Part shown: piece after piece, positions 39,960-49,948 of the stretch
How positions within the stretch are numbered: position 1 is the first letter of the stretch
Layout: each line of letters starts with the position of its first letter
DNA from: Stentor coeruleus
Taxonomy: Eukaryota; Ciliophora; Heterotrichea; Heterotrichida; Stentoridae
Direction of reading: 5' to 3'
DNA length: 64,000 bases
Assembly: GCA_001970955.1 (NCBI GenBank)
Contig: MPUH01000041.1
Span: 78,198-142,197 of the forward strand
Program-made: the position numbers and the translations under genes
The notes under the pieces: generated by a model
Told to the model about the DNA's origin: nothing
The model's input: the letters and a program-made list of their open reading frames with translations, nothing else
The model's database searches: none

Positions 39960-40808
39960 TTAAAAGATACTCCTTTTGCTATCATTGTACCTCTTCATAA
40001 CTCTTTTTTTATCTTTCATCTTAACAATCCTATCATGTAATCCTTCAAAGTAGACCTTAATCCCATCAACTGTATCTCTCTTTTCCTTCTCCATCTCTTC
40101 AATCCTCCTATTTTTCTCATTAACCTCTTTAATCAACATCAAATTCTTCTCATTCAAATCCCACCTATTTTGTTCTAAATTATCAATCCTTTTATTTTTC
40201 TCCTTCAGTTCTCCAACCAACATCTCATTGTCCCCTTTAGCCTCATTCAAATCTATAATCAAATCCTCATTTTCCTTTCTTTTCCTATCAATTTCTTCAG
40301 TAAAAGTATTATTCTGTACCTTTAAATTACTATTAACTTTTCTTAGTATACTCAGTTTATATTCTAGCTGATATATTTTTTCAAGGTTTTCAAGCTCTTT
40401 TTTTACCTTATATCTTGTGCTTTTATTGGTATTTGCAAAAGTTTTTTTGTTTTTAAGTTCAAGTTCTAAAAGCTCCGATAGGCTAAGGTTATTAGGTGCT
40501 GAATTATCTTTTTTCATTAGGATTTGGTTGTTGAAGTTTAAAGGAAGAGTTTTGTTGAGGTTTATTGAGGAATTTAGAGCTTTGCTTTCTAGTTTTGATA
40601 TCGTTTTTGAAGTTTTTAGACGATTTTTGCTACTAGAAAATTCTTGCGGCTGAGCTGGAGTTTGACATGTTGACCGGTCTAGGGTTGGCTTTGTGGTAGT
40701 GTTGCTGGAAGAACGTTGAAGAGATGAGAGGGAGGATTTTTCTTTGGTTGTGGAATTTTTTGATGAGGTACGTGAAAAGTTCGGATTTACTTTTGCTAAT
40801 GCTTTCAT
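39960..40808 (-). CDS. Unrecognised coiled-coil protein
   Basis: The first 110 of 282 residues are Ser/Thr/Lys-rich and likely disordered (SSLQRSSSNTTTKP). A coiled coil runs from about 125 to 265 (LENLEKIYQLEYKLSILRK, ELKEKNKRIDNLEQNRWDL, NEKNRRIEEMEKEKRD), ending in a basic tail. Repeated EKNxRIxxxE units suggest heptads duplicated locally. I recognise no domain. It lies 132 bp upstream of the GAS2-domain gene on the same strand. Confidence 0.6.
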   Translation of the reverse strand: MKALAKVNPNFSRTSSKNSTTKEKSSLSSLQRSSSNTTTKPTLDRSTCQTPAQPQEFSSSKNRLKTSKTISKLESKALNSSINLNKTLPLNFNNQILMKKDNSAPNNLSLSELLELELKNKKTFANTNKSTRYKVKKELENLEKIYQLEYKLSILRKVNSNLKVQNNTFTEEIDRKRKENEDLIIDLNEAKGDNEMLVGELKEKNKRIDNLEQNRWDLNEKNLMLIKEVNEKNRRIEEMEKEKRDTVDGIKVYFEGLHDRIVKMKDKKRVMKRYNDSKRSIF

Positions 40809-41925
40809 AATTATGAGGGAAAGCAGTTATTTTAAGTTATAAACTAAATGTGGGGATGTGCTGATTTTGCGGATACTTGAAGATTGTGATTGGTAGTGTA
40901 GGAGTGGAAGAAGATATGATTACTGAAGTAATTATAGGAAGGTAGATTTGAGATAAATGGGTAGCTTACTGAGATTATTTGAGGATTAGGATTTTTGATT
41001 TAGATAAGTTTTTTGGGTATTTAATATGGTTATTATGTGCTGCATTTAAGATTGAAATTGCTATATTGTGTGATTTAGTTTTAGATTGGAATATTATTTA
41101 GAAATTGCATTATATAAATATACAGAATTTGTAACTAAAATACTGAATTATTGCATTTGTGTATTTTAAGCATTTAAAGATTAATTCCAAATATTAGAAA
41201 CAAAATCAATATCAATTGCAATATATTTTAATTATAAATACACAATTTATAAATATTAGTTCCTGTTCTTCCGCAATAATGTTTCAGACTATAATTTTTT
41301 AATTATAACGAAATTTAAGTATGACTTTACATGATAGCAGACAGTTCAATATTTATTTAACAAACAATTTTTAGTGAGATATTGTGAGTGAAATATATAT
41401 TTATCATGAATTTTAGCAATGTTAAAAACTTATACTAAGGGCTTGGGGTTTTTTTTTTAATCGTAAATGCTTTAGTGTTCAATTGTTTGAGTATATTTAC
41501 AAAGTGGATGGAGATTTTCGCTATGTGTTCTAAGTTGTTAACTTTAAATGTCCATTTGAATGCATTTAAGCAAATTGCAAATATTATGCGATTTACATAT
41601 TTAATTATAGTCTTTTTTATAGCAATTTTGGTAAAAGATACTTTTGAGGAAAAGTAGAACTGATAATTAAAAAATAATACTTGGGAATGTAAAGATACAT
41701 TTTTAATCAAGTTGCTTATAAAAGTTTATATTTAATTATTATTACTGAGTTGAATATAAGTAGATTTGGAGAATGCTATCACATTCAATTGAATTACAGT
41801 ATATATTTGACTCTTTCTTGAATTCTCATATATTTTCCATATGATAAAATAAGTAATCAGAAAATTTCCTACTGATGACGTTTATCATCATAAAAAAACT
41901 ATATATAAGTTAGTTAGTTAGTTAA

Positions 41926-41962
41926 AAAATATATCGTTCACAGCCGTGAACTCTGTATTAAT
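41926..41962. repeat. Dispersed 37-bp element with perfect 6-bp hairpin (copy 2)
   Basis: It is identical to 19774-19810 except for one base in the loop of the GTTCAC/GTGAAC hairpin. It is preceded by an AGTTAGTTAGTTAG run at about 41909 and a CTATATA box at about 41899, as in copy 1. It lies about 420 bp upstream of the first member of the tandem gene family. Confidence 0.75.
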
Positions 41963-42123
41963 CGATTTTCAGTTGTTTTCTCTTATTATCGATGTTTTCT
42001 ACGAAGTTTTTTATGATGCTGTCTAAGCTTGTAGTATATGTCTATTATTGAAAAACTATATATAAGCATCGTCAAAATATTATATGAGTTTATTTGAAAA
42101 CTTATTATACTATACTTAATCAT

Positions 42124-42251
42124 AATCTTTTTCAAAAACCGCTTTAACTTTTTTCTATCTATGTCTGACTATAATACGATACTAAAATCGTAATCCTTTT
42201 CAATAATCGCTTTAAACTTTTTTCTATCTATATCTGACTATAATACATACC
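42124..42251. repeat. Diverged tandem repeat, period about 68 bp
   Basis: Two units begin at 42124 and 42192. They share AATCYTTTTCAA, CGCTTTAA, a CTTTTTTCTATCTAT block and CTGACTATAATAC, with several substitutions and small indels. Unlike the exact duplications elsewhere, the divergence indicates a genuine older duplication. It lies in the 5' flank of the gene at 42382. Confidence 0.7.
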
Positions 42252-42273
42252 AAATATATTACTTAAACCTAAA

Positions 42274-42404
42274 TGCAATCCTTATCTGGAAACATATGTC
42301 TAATAATATAAATTATGGAAGGAAAATTTTTGACAACNATTGCAATCCTTATCTGGAAACATATGTCTAATAATATAAATTATGGAAGGAAAATTTTTGA
42401 CAAC
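42274..42404. repeat. 64-bp direct repeat around a single N, over a start codon
   Basis: Positions 42274-42337 recur exactly at 42341-42404 around the N at 42338. Each copy contains the ATG and first codons of the gene annotated at 42382, so the ATG in the first copy (42315) is a duplicate. Confidence 0.85.
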
Positions 42405-43059
42405 TCAGGAAAGCATAAATTTCAATAATAAAGTGCAAGAAACATCAATCTTTATACCTATGAATGAAAAAAACCAAATTTCCTATAGTAAAATATTATC
42501 ATTACTTGGGGATTATAAAGTTTTTAAGGGTGAAGATATTCTTGTATACTTAGAAGCATTTGATATGATAATATGCTTGGAAATATTCGAAAAATGTATC
42601 CTATTATTACTAATACTAGTAATGTTTAACTTTGAAGTATATTTAAAGAATATATATTCAGAAAAAGGGGAAAGCAACCCAGGTTATGTAGACATTATAT
42701 TCAAAGTTAGAGATTCCAAAAAAGCAAATGCAGAAGTCTATGAAAATAAAGCAATTGAAGCAAATAAAAAACTAACTTGCTTTGCAAAAGAGATTGAGGA
42801 TACTAAAACTGGTGAGGAACTCGAACAAATCTTGAGCTCACTAGCTGAATATATACAGGAAATTATGATATTTCAAACTGATTATTTTGGAATACCCCCA
42901 TCGTTTGAGATAAACATTAATGATATTAATGATGCAAGGTATATGCATTTTGAATTAGATAAGCTAAATTTAATTAAAATTTTGCTTTTGCTTACCGAAA
43001 TGCTTGAGCTTTCAACTAAATATTCATCTTATAAGGAGAGCGATGATAACGAATATTAA
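42382..43059 (+). CDS. Tandem unknown-family protein, member 1
   Basis: This 225-residue protein is the first of three diverged paralogues in a row (42382, 44879, 46369). The shared region is the last 80 residues: a helical stretch, then an aromatic-Gly-x-x-Pro-Ser motif (here QTDYFGIPPSFEI at about 165), an acidic loop and a closing Leu/Ile-rich helix (LIKILLLLTEML). It is mostly helical by composition. One hydrophobic stretch (CILLLLILVMFNF, about 74) could be membrane-associated or a buried helix. I recognise no known domain. The start lies in a duplicated block, so the 5' end needs care. Confidence 0.6.
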   Translation: MEGKFLTTQESINFNNKVQETSIFIPMNEKNQISYSKILSLLGDYKVFKGEDILVYLEAFDMIICLEIFEKCILLLLILVMFNFEVYLKNIYSEKGESNPGYVDIIFKVRDSKKANAEVYENKAIEANKKLTCFAKEIEDTKTGEELEQILSSLAEYIQEIMIFQTDYFGIPPSFEININDINDARYMHFELDKLNLIKILLLLTEMLELSTKYSSYKESDDNEY

Positions 43060-44878
43060 GGTTTAGGATGTGGATAGTTTTGATTTATAAAAAATTAATT
43101 ACTGCTATAAATAGTCTTATTTTATATAATGAGATTACTTTAAATTGATTATAAAAAATAAAATTTAGATTATTATATAAAAGAATAGGGCTTATTGTTT
43201 TAATATTTAAAATCAATGATAAAAAGCTTGAATATATTATAGATGCAAGATTTAAGATATATAGTAAAGCATTAATATAAACCATGAATAGGTAAAAGAG
43301 AATAAAAATAAGATGCATTTCATACTCTATAAATGATACTAAAACCTATACTGAGAATTTAAAAGCTCCAAATAAAAATTAGCCTGATATTATATTGCAT
43401 ATTTTATCTAACTTTGAATAATAAATTTAGTATTGCTATCGATGATTGACTATTTAGCCTTCACTTCATCTAATTAGCAAAATTAAATAGCAGTATTTCA
43501 AATATTTTCTATCTTGAAAATTAATAAAAAGGAGACTCTTCAATTTTAATTTACTTGCAAGATAACACCAAATTCATTTATATTGCTTACATTTCTAAAT
43601 ATATTCTATATTTTATAAAATTAATTAACCTAATTTTTCTCCGTATTAAAGTTTCGAAAAAAATTATATAAGATATTTTTAGCACTAATTATATGAGTTC
43701 AACTACTAAATGCAATAATGTTTCTGAATCAACTTATTTTCAATGAGATAATACCAGGAGAATAACTTCAAAAACTCATTGGGTTTAGTAAAATTATTCT
43801 TGAAGCCCATGTACAGGCTGGCTATTTAGAGAAATTAAATATAATAAAAAAACCGTAGTAGAATTGCAATGACCAGATTAAGATATATTATTTAATAGTT
43901 AAAAGACTGTAAATAATCTATCCATACATATCTTCATCTTGCATTATCCAGAGTTATTTTTTGAGTTTGGAAACTAAGGTTTTATCATCTTAAGCAGTGG
44001 AAGAATTTATAATATCATGCTTATCATCATATTATATTAAAGTCATTTATTATAAAATAAGATAAATTTACACAATAACCAGTTCATTTTGAAACGCTAT
44101 AGACATTACAAATCAAAATAATATTATAGATAAGACTGCTACAGCCCTCTAGTGGTAATATACATGAGAAGGACTCATATAGAAATCTAGAAAATGTTTA
44201 TTAATCTTATATGGATTGTGCTCAAAACAATAAATCTCTGATTGCAAATGAAATTCATCAATTTTTATTAATTTAGATTGCCAATGTTTTACTATGCTAA
44301 ATCAATCAAAATAAAGTAATTCTAATAAATGATTTCTGAGAATCAGGGTTAATGAAACAGCATTTTGAATCTACCTAAAATCTTGTACTAAGATCTGAGA
44401 TAGAAGTAATATAAGTTAAAATAGTTAATCTCGCTCACAGAATCAAAAAATGCACATACACTTTAATCTTTTACCAGAATTAAAAATCATCGCAATCCCA
44501 ACAGAAAAATCATAAGACTTAATTTACTGTTTAACTACACTTTGTGATTTAATGATTGATTTTCAACAGTTTTATTTACTTTATCCTATTTTTTAATTTT
44601 TTATTCGCTTAAGCAGATTACATCAATTCTTAGTCTATGTAAAATTTTCTATCTATAAAAAGTTTATAATGAAATTATATGAAGCCAACTAAAGGCTTAT
44701 ACTGGATCAGCTTAATTCAATAAATTTTGCATTATTATTGTCCTAATATTACCTAAGCATCTTATAATGAAATTGTATTTTAAGAGAATTTTAGTGCAAA
44801 TCAATCCTTTCATTTCCATTATAAACTTGAATCAAAATTCAAGTCGTCTTTACATAAAAACACAATTGCTGTAATAAT
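43060..44878. other. 1.8-kb spacer with decayed coding traces
   Basis: Very AT-rich. Around 43690-43870 a few coding-like pieces occur in shifting frames (for example LIGFSKIILEAHVQAGYLEKL) with stops between them. They suggest a decayed gene that I cannot identify. I find no RNA gene. Confidence 0.35.
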
Positions 44879-45718
44879 ATGTCAAAAGACTTAAATGCTC
44901 ATAAGTTATCAAACGAATCTAGCTTCAATATGCTCGATGAGTCAGATATGAAGGAGCGTCTCTTCATACTGTTTTCAAACTACATGAATTATCCAGTATT
45001 AAAATTAGGAAGATCTATCTTTGATGATGCCATTGAGTTTGCAATAAAATTAAGACTGAATAGTATCAAAACTTTAGAAATAATAAGATTCATCTATTGC
45101 TGGATTGAACTGAAAGCTAAATCAGAGGATGCTTATAATATGGGAAATGCTTTTGGCTTAAAAGAAAGGAGTTTAGATGTAGATTCTTATGAGGAAGAAA
45201 CTGGCATAATAATTGAAAGATTAAAAGTTTGCTCAACCTTTCAAGACGATATTCTATCTGGAGATATAGTNTGGGTTTGTTCCAGAAAGCGGCAATCCAT
45301 ATATCTGATGGATTAATGAAAAAAATGTTCACCTCATTGAAAGAAGTATTTTTTTCTATATTAGTATTAGTATTAGTTAGGAATTATCGCTTGACTATTG
45401 TCCAGCCCTNAAACTGGCATAATAATTGAAAGATTAAAAGTTTGCTCAACCTTTCAAGACGATATTCTATCTGGAGATATAGTAAAAGAAATTATCTATG
45501 AAATTTTGAATTGTATTCAAAGATCAAGAGAGTTGCAGGCCCAAAGGTATGGCAAAGCGCCATCATATGATATTTTTATTGGATATACATTTGATTTTAT
45601 CATTGATGATGAGGAAATGCCTAGTTTGAAAAAAAGTGATTTATCCAAGTTTATTCGTATACTTATAAATATCCTGAAAGATTCAACAGAATGCTCAGAT
45701 AATATTGAAAATAACTAA
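44879..45718 (+). CDS. Tandem unknown-family protein, member 2 (interrupted by assembly insert)
   Basis: The frame is clean from 44879 to the N at 45271. After a 138-bp foreign stretch and a second N (45410), the same 73 bp (45198-45270) recurs at 45411-45483 and the frame continues to 45718. Collapsing the duplication (44879-45270 plus 45484-45718) gives one 208-residue protein, close to the 225 and 223 residues of its neighbours. It carries the family motif LQAQRYGKAPSYDI at about 155, an acidic loop (IIDDEEMP) and the closing helix LSKFIRILINILKD. The N-terminal half is helical. No known domain is recognised. The gene is probably intact in the cell. Confidence 0.65.
45198..45483. repeat. 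73-bp direct repeat flanking a 138-bp insert between two Ns
   Basis: Positions 45198-45270 equal 45411-45483. Between the Ns at 45271 and 45410 lies an unrelated 138-bp piece ending in a TATTAG trinucleotide-pair run (about 45357-45378). A small contig wrongly placed inside the gene is the simplest reading. Confidence 0.8.
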
Positions 45719-46368
45719 TTATAATATCTAAGTGTATATATTAATATAAATTCGTTATTAAACTTTTATGTATTGTTGTTTAAGACTGCTTACTAGTTTT
45801 TATTATAAGATTTAGTAGTTGTTTAAGGTTATTAAAAAGAACAAATTAAATGTTAAATTTTTCAGATTTCAAGTTAAATCAATACCAATTTCTGCACTTT
45901 GATTCTTTATTTTCACTTTTTTTTTCTGTTTTTAGTTGAAATTTTTAGAATAAATTTTATTAATTTTATGTGTGTGATAATTTTGCATAGGGTTTATACG
46001 CACCCTAATAGTACCAATTAATATTTTAAATATATTTAAGTCTCGTTTATATGTCTGCGCTCTATTATATATTTTTTAGACATAATATGATGCACTTATT
46101 TAATTTTATTGATTATTTAATTTTCTCTGGTGTTCCAAATGCATTTTTTAACAAATTTGCTTATTATTGTTTTAAACTTTAAAACTAACTTTTAATTAAG
46201 AATCTTTGATTAAAATATCAGCTGCCTATTTAACTTAGTTATGATATTTCATTATCACAACATTATTTTCCCAAAAAATACTTTAATAAACTGAAACTTA
46301 TATTTTCCTTATAAACTTAATTCCAATATTCCTACCTAAATTCTTGTATTTACATAAAATATAAAACT
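45719..46368. other. AT-rich spacer
   Basis: I see no gene. The final 100 bases resemble the 5' flank of member 2: both contain CCTTATAAACTT-like or CATTATAAACTT-like sequence and TTACATAAAA shortly before the ATG. Confidence 0.5.
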
Positions 46369-47040
46369 ATGGCTAACAATATTTACGATATATCGATGCA
46401 AGAGCAAAGCATCAAGCGATCCATCTCCATGCTTCATTCTAAAGAAAAAAAATTGTTCATTCTTAATATTGAAAGAGCCGAATATTTTAAAAATATTTGC
46501 AGAAGAGTAAATTTTTATATAATAAAGGATACTGAGAAAACTTTATCTTTTTCATATACGAGAATTTTTAATTTAGTTTATGATTTGACTTACCCAGATT
46601 GCCAAATTGTCATCTTGCTAAGATTCATCGTGTGCAGCTGGGAGATTGACATTAAAATGCACAATATAGATGTCCCTGAGTTATATGTTGAGAATAAAAG
46701 GGGTGAGATTCGAAGTGCTGAAATCTTTGATAAAGAAGTTATGCATGCTATCAAATCACTTGAAAATTATCATAACTTTTTTAGGAACTTCAACACATTT
46801 GAAGAAGACATTACAAACTACTTAAATCAGTTTTTTAGCGAGGTAGAAATTCTAACAAAATTACAAGCAAAAAGATTTGGGAAAACTCCATCGTATATAT
46901 ATGATGGATTTGAACAAGTTGATGCTGATTCTCCAGATCCAGCTAGAGATGCTCAGAGCTTGCTTATAATCATTGAAGAGCTTATTAGAATAATGAACGG
47001 AAGAACGAGTGCTAGTGAAAACTTAAATATTATCTTATAA
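46369..47040 (+). CDS. Tandem unknown-family protein, member 3
   Basis: The 223-residue member carries the family motif LQAKRFGKTPSYIY at about 168, an acidic loop (DADSPDPARD) and the closing helix SLLIIIEELIRIM. In its first half, LVYDLTYPDCQIVILLRFIVCSWEI aligns with the FAIKLRLNSIKTLEIIRFIYCWIEL region of member 2 by pattern (Leu/Ile spacing, Arg-Phe-Ile, Cys, Trp, acidic). The protein is soluble and helical. There are no known motifs. The frame is clean and the gene is followed 40 bp later by the convergent RAP-domain gene. Confidence 0.65.
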   Translation: MANNIYDISMQEQSIKRSISMLHSKEKKLFILNIERAEYFKNICRRVNFYIIKDTEKTLSFSYTRIFNLVYDLTYPDCQIVILLRFIVCSWEIDIKMHNIDVPELYVENKRGEIRSAEIFDKEVMHAIKSLENYHNFFRNFNTFEEDITNYLNQFFSEVEILTKLQAKRFGKTPSYIYDGFEQVDADSPDPARDAQSLLIIIEELIRIMNGRTSASENLNIIL

Positions 47041-47171
47041 TTAATAATGCAATCAGATATTTCATGAATTCTATATTACTTAAGAATTAAAAGCTACTAT
47101 GTCCATTTTCTCATCCTCACTTAGTTTCTCCCACAAGTAATACGGAACTACTTTTACTTCATATCCCATCT

Positions 47172-47288
47172 CCTTAAGTAGCTGAATTTTTTTCCTAGTC
47201 TTTACCGACTCCTGCCCTTTAGGTTTACCTGCCCTTAAGTAACTGAATTTTTTTCCTAGTCTTTACCGACTCCTGCCCTTTAGGTTTA
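47172..47288. repeat. Tandem duplication, period 61 bp, in RAP gene
   Basis: The second unit begins at 47233; the units differ at one position (GTAGCTG/GTAACTG). The length is not a multiple of three, so it shifts the RAP frame. There is no N between the copies. Confidence 0.85.
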
Positions 47289-47843
47289 ACATAATGATGA
47301 GGCCCTTGCACTTGAATAACCTTATTAGGTTGTAAAAATAAATCAACCCGTATAAAATAAGAATCTTCAAGTATATGCTCACTTTTATAGTCAATTTGCG
47401 CTTTTATTAATATCTCTTCAACATCTTTATGAAACCTTGAGCTAATTGGAGGATTTTCTAATAGTTTTTTTTTATAACTTTTAGCATAATCTTTAAGTTC
47501 CTCATAATTTTTAGCATAAGATTTAGCGTCTTTAAAATATGCTAAGTTTCCATATACCTGAAAAGTTTCAAACACCGAATTAGCATCTAGATTCTTAAAT
47601 GAAATATCATAGAAACACTTAAGCAAGCTTGGTGAAATAAATGCATCAGTTAAAGACAAAGCATGGATTATAGATATTTTATGTAAAGATGAAAAATATT
47701 CAAACCTCAAAGGTAAAATACGATCATGAATCAGTTGCCAAATTTCATTACCAACACATTGATTTTCTAAATAATACCAAGTTAAAAGACAGCATAATTC
47801 TTGGCCAAGTTTGCCCGATGGTAGATTTGACCCTAAAATGCTT

Positions 47844-47943
47844 TGATTGATATGGTTAATAATTTTATCACTTAAATATAAACTATCATTGATGATTGAT
47901 ATGGTTAATAATTTTATCACTTAAATATAAACTATCATTGAGA
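47844..47943. repeat. Tandem duplication, period 50 bp, in RAP gene
   Basis: The second unit begins at 47894 and matches the first. The 50-bp length shifts the reading frame and duplicates the residues NDSLYLSDKIINHIN in translation. Confidence 0.85.
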
Positions 47944-48308
47944 ACTTTTAATAATTGAATTGAGCTCCGTACTGAAATCTCTTGTGGGTGAATGTTTTGT
48001 AATGCATTTTCAAGGTTGTTCAGAGAGCTTTCTAGCATTGTAGGGTTGAAGATATTTGTAAGACGAGCTGTTTCGATATAGTGCTCTAATGATGTGCTCA
48101 ATGGTTTTTTGATTCTAGATGTGATTTCGCTAATAAAATTGTCAGGGGTGAAATCCCAGGAATAATGAGCTTTGATCATGATTTCGGATAATATGGTAAA
48201 GGAATCAGGGCTGAGAAGGTTTAGCTTAATATCTTGATAAGCTAATTCAAAATAATTTTTGGAGTTGAGTGCTAGACCTCTGTTTAAATTGATAAAAGCA
48301 GCTTTCAT

Positions 48309-48699
48309 GTTATTATTTAGAAATGACTTTAGATAAAGATATATTCTATAGTGATATATGGTATAGTGATGTATGATCTTTGATAATACTAGCTTATAGT
48401 AATACATCAAATGTTATTACTCAAAGACTATTTAGTGATAATATATTTAAAAAGTGAAAATAGAGCTTAGACAAAGATAAACAATTTATAGACTTCAATC
48501 AGACCTAATTCCAAAGACCCAAAGGTGAGTTTACTATACTTTACCCCAGATCAAGCTACTTCTTTGAAGAGAGACTCATCAGTTGGCCAATTTAATAGCT
48601 TAGCTATAGATATAATCTTTTGGCTTTGACCTAAGATTTTCGTAAAGATCCAAAAATGCACTTTTGTAACTGAGGAAAAAAGTGATGATGAATAACAAA
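48309..48699. other. Spacer upstream of RAP gene
   Basis: The minus-strand frame continues 34 codons upstream of the chosen RAP start (to 48410) as a Tyr/Ile/His-rich string. I treat this as 5' flank. I found nothing else. Confidence 0.4.
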
Positions 48700-49155
48700 A
48701 GGTTATGGGATAAATCTAAAGCTAAAAAAATTCAAGAAGGGCTTCATCAATTGATATCATGCAAGGGAGTCTTGGTGATTGTTTATTTATTTCTATTATG
48801 ACACTTATTGCTATTAGAGATGATCTCTTTAACCAAGTTGCGTGCAATGGAGCATTTAAATCATATGAAAGCAAAGCTTTTCTATGTTTTTTTAAATAAT
48901 TTTTTTAATACAAATGACTTAATGCTTCAAGATGTCCAAGAACTGCTGAGTACATATTGTTGCTATTGACTACTGTACCTTGCTTAGAAAGAACCCATGG
49001 AAATTAATTCTTAGCTTTTGCCGATGCAGAAACATAATGAGTTTTGGTACCGATTTTGAAAAAGCAATTGCTAAATGTAAACTTGACATTGACTTTATAG
49101 ATTAAGCATTACAAAGATTAACATGTATATCACCTGAAATGCTGAGATTATATAT
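48700..49155 (+). pseudogene. Decayed calpain-type cysteine protease gene
   Basis: The plus strand holds calpain catalytic-domain landmarks in the right order but in shifting frames with stops. Trp-containing LWDKSKAKKIQEG comes before the core (about 48702). The active-site Cys motif IDIMQGSLGDCLFISIM follows at 48747-48800, with the Cys codon at 48780-48782. Then come FLAFADAE, LVPILKK/EKAIAKC (about 49010-49080) and DFID*ALQRLTCISPEMLRL. The last corresponds to the family's EKAYAK...G..ALxxLTG stretch. At least one frameshift precedes the Cys motif and several stops follow, which no GTA...AG 15-16-nt intron removes. Calpains are Ca2+-dependent proteases; this copy is not expected to be functional. 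Confidence 0.65.
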
Positions 49156-49381
49156 AATAACCTATCTTCATTATTCAAATCAAGATTCCTTTAAGTCTAA
49201 TTTTATATATCAAAAATCTCCATTTCCAAGATAAATGCTTGAAAATGTGCAATGCCACAAGCTTTTATGCTAACTAAAATAAAAGTGTTCTAACAAAAAT
49301 AAAGAAAATAATTGCCAAGGCTTATATTAAATCAAGGTCTCGCAGCATGCTTTTCAAAATCAACTTATAAAAAAGGTGAAA

Positions 49382-49948
49382 ATGATTCAAAGACGTATTG
49401 CCAGGAAGCCTTTAAATAGGCCCAAAAATGCAGTAATTGAAGCAATACTACTAGGCTTGACAATCACCCTAATCAGAACTGAAATTATCATAAAACTTCC
49501 AAAATTTAGATAAAATCTAAATCTGAAAACAACTACTTCATTAGCCAGCTCTTTAAATTAATTCAAAATCAAATTTTGCTAGAATATAAAATTAATGAAG
49601 CAAACCTAACACAAGATCTTATGGAAAGCACTTTAAAAATTTGAACTAAGGAAAATCAGCAACAACTTGATAGATAAGCAAATAATACTGCAGCTACAAC
49701 AGTGTTGTATATAAATCTCAGGGGATTAAATGCAAATCAATTTCTATACACAGAATTTATTCCTACTCCAAACTACCCTTTTTGTTGAAAACAAATAACA
49801 CATATTTGAAGATTGCCCAGAATACACAAAGAGAGGAAGAATTTTTATTTGGAAACTCTATGAAGCAGGGCAGAAAATCTCAAGAAGCAAAAAACTTACA
49901 GAAATAGTACTATACAGTTATCAATTTGAAGAAAAAACAAATTCCTAG
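49382..49948 (+). mobile_element. C-terminal remnant of a LINE-like reverse transcriptase
   Basis: Broken plus-strand frames resemble the end of non-LTR retrotransposon ORF2. A short frame from 49382 reads ARKPLNRPKNAVIEAILLGL, then IRTEIIIKLPKF. After stops, about 49704-49948 gives LRGLNANQFLYTEF, PTPNYPFC, then HIFEDCPEYTKRGR. The order Leu-Arg-x-x-N, P-x-P-x-C, H-x-x-x-x-C-P is the zinc-knuckle segment that follows the RT domain in many LINEs. The reverse-transcriptase catalytic YxDD region is not present. The remnant is degenerate and truncated. Confidence 0.5.

Larger units (their letters stand above)
40809..42381. other. 1.6-kb divergent spacer rich in repeats
   Basis: It is G-rich on the plus strand near the minus-strand gene and C-rich before 42382. 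It contains the second hairpin element (41926-41962), a diverged tandem repeat (42124-42251) and an assembly-type repeat (42274-42404). The open frames at 41435-41710 are low-complexity, and the minus-strand one opens on TTG. Confidence 0.5.
47080..48308 (-). pseudogene. RAP-domain protein gene, split by two short tandem duplications
   Basis: RAP-domain proteins are mostly organellar RNA-binding factors (FASTK, OPR relatives, apicomplexan RAPs). The C-terminus reads DLFLQPNKVIQVQGPHHYV, then KIQLLKEMGYEVKVVPYYLW near the end. This is the RAP core, with a catalytic-like VDL..., a xVxGPxHY strand, and the closing VVPYYxW. A 61-bp tandem duplication (47172-47288) and a 50-bp one (47844-47943) each shift the frame, so the raw sequence shows two overlapping shorter frames. 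Reading one copy of each gives a continuous protein from the ATG at 48308 to TAA at 47080. I think the gene is intact in the cell and the breaks are assembly errors, but true breakage is possible. Confidence 0.65.

Noticed and set aside
41435-41710. Overlapping open frames on both strands
   Set aside because: The minus-strand frame begins on TTG, both are AT-driven and hydrophobic by chance, and there is no gene-like flank pattern.
44140-44200. tRNA-like A-box words (TAGTGGTAATA)
   Set aside because: No matching B box or cloverleaf could be drawn downstream, so no tRNA is supported. I found no tRNA or rRNA gene anywhere in the window.
45229-45429. Open frame across two Ns
   Set aside because: It is built from the misplaced 138-bp piece and runs through N positions, so it is not a gene.
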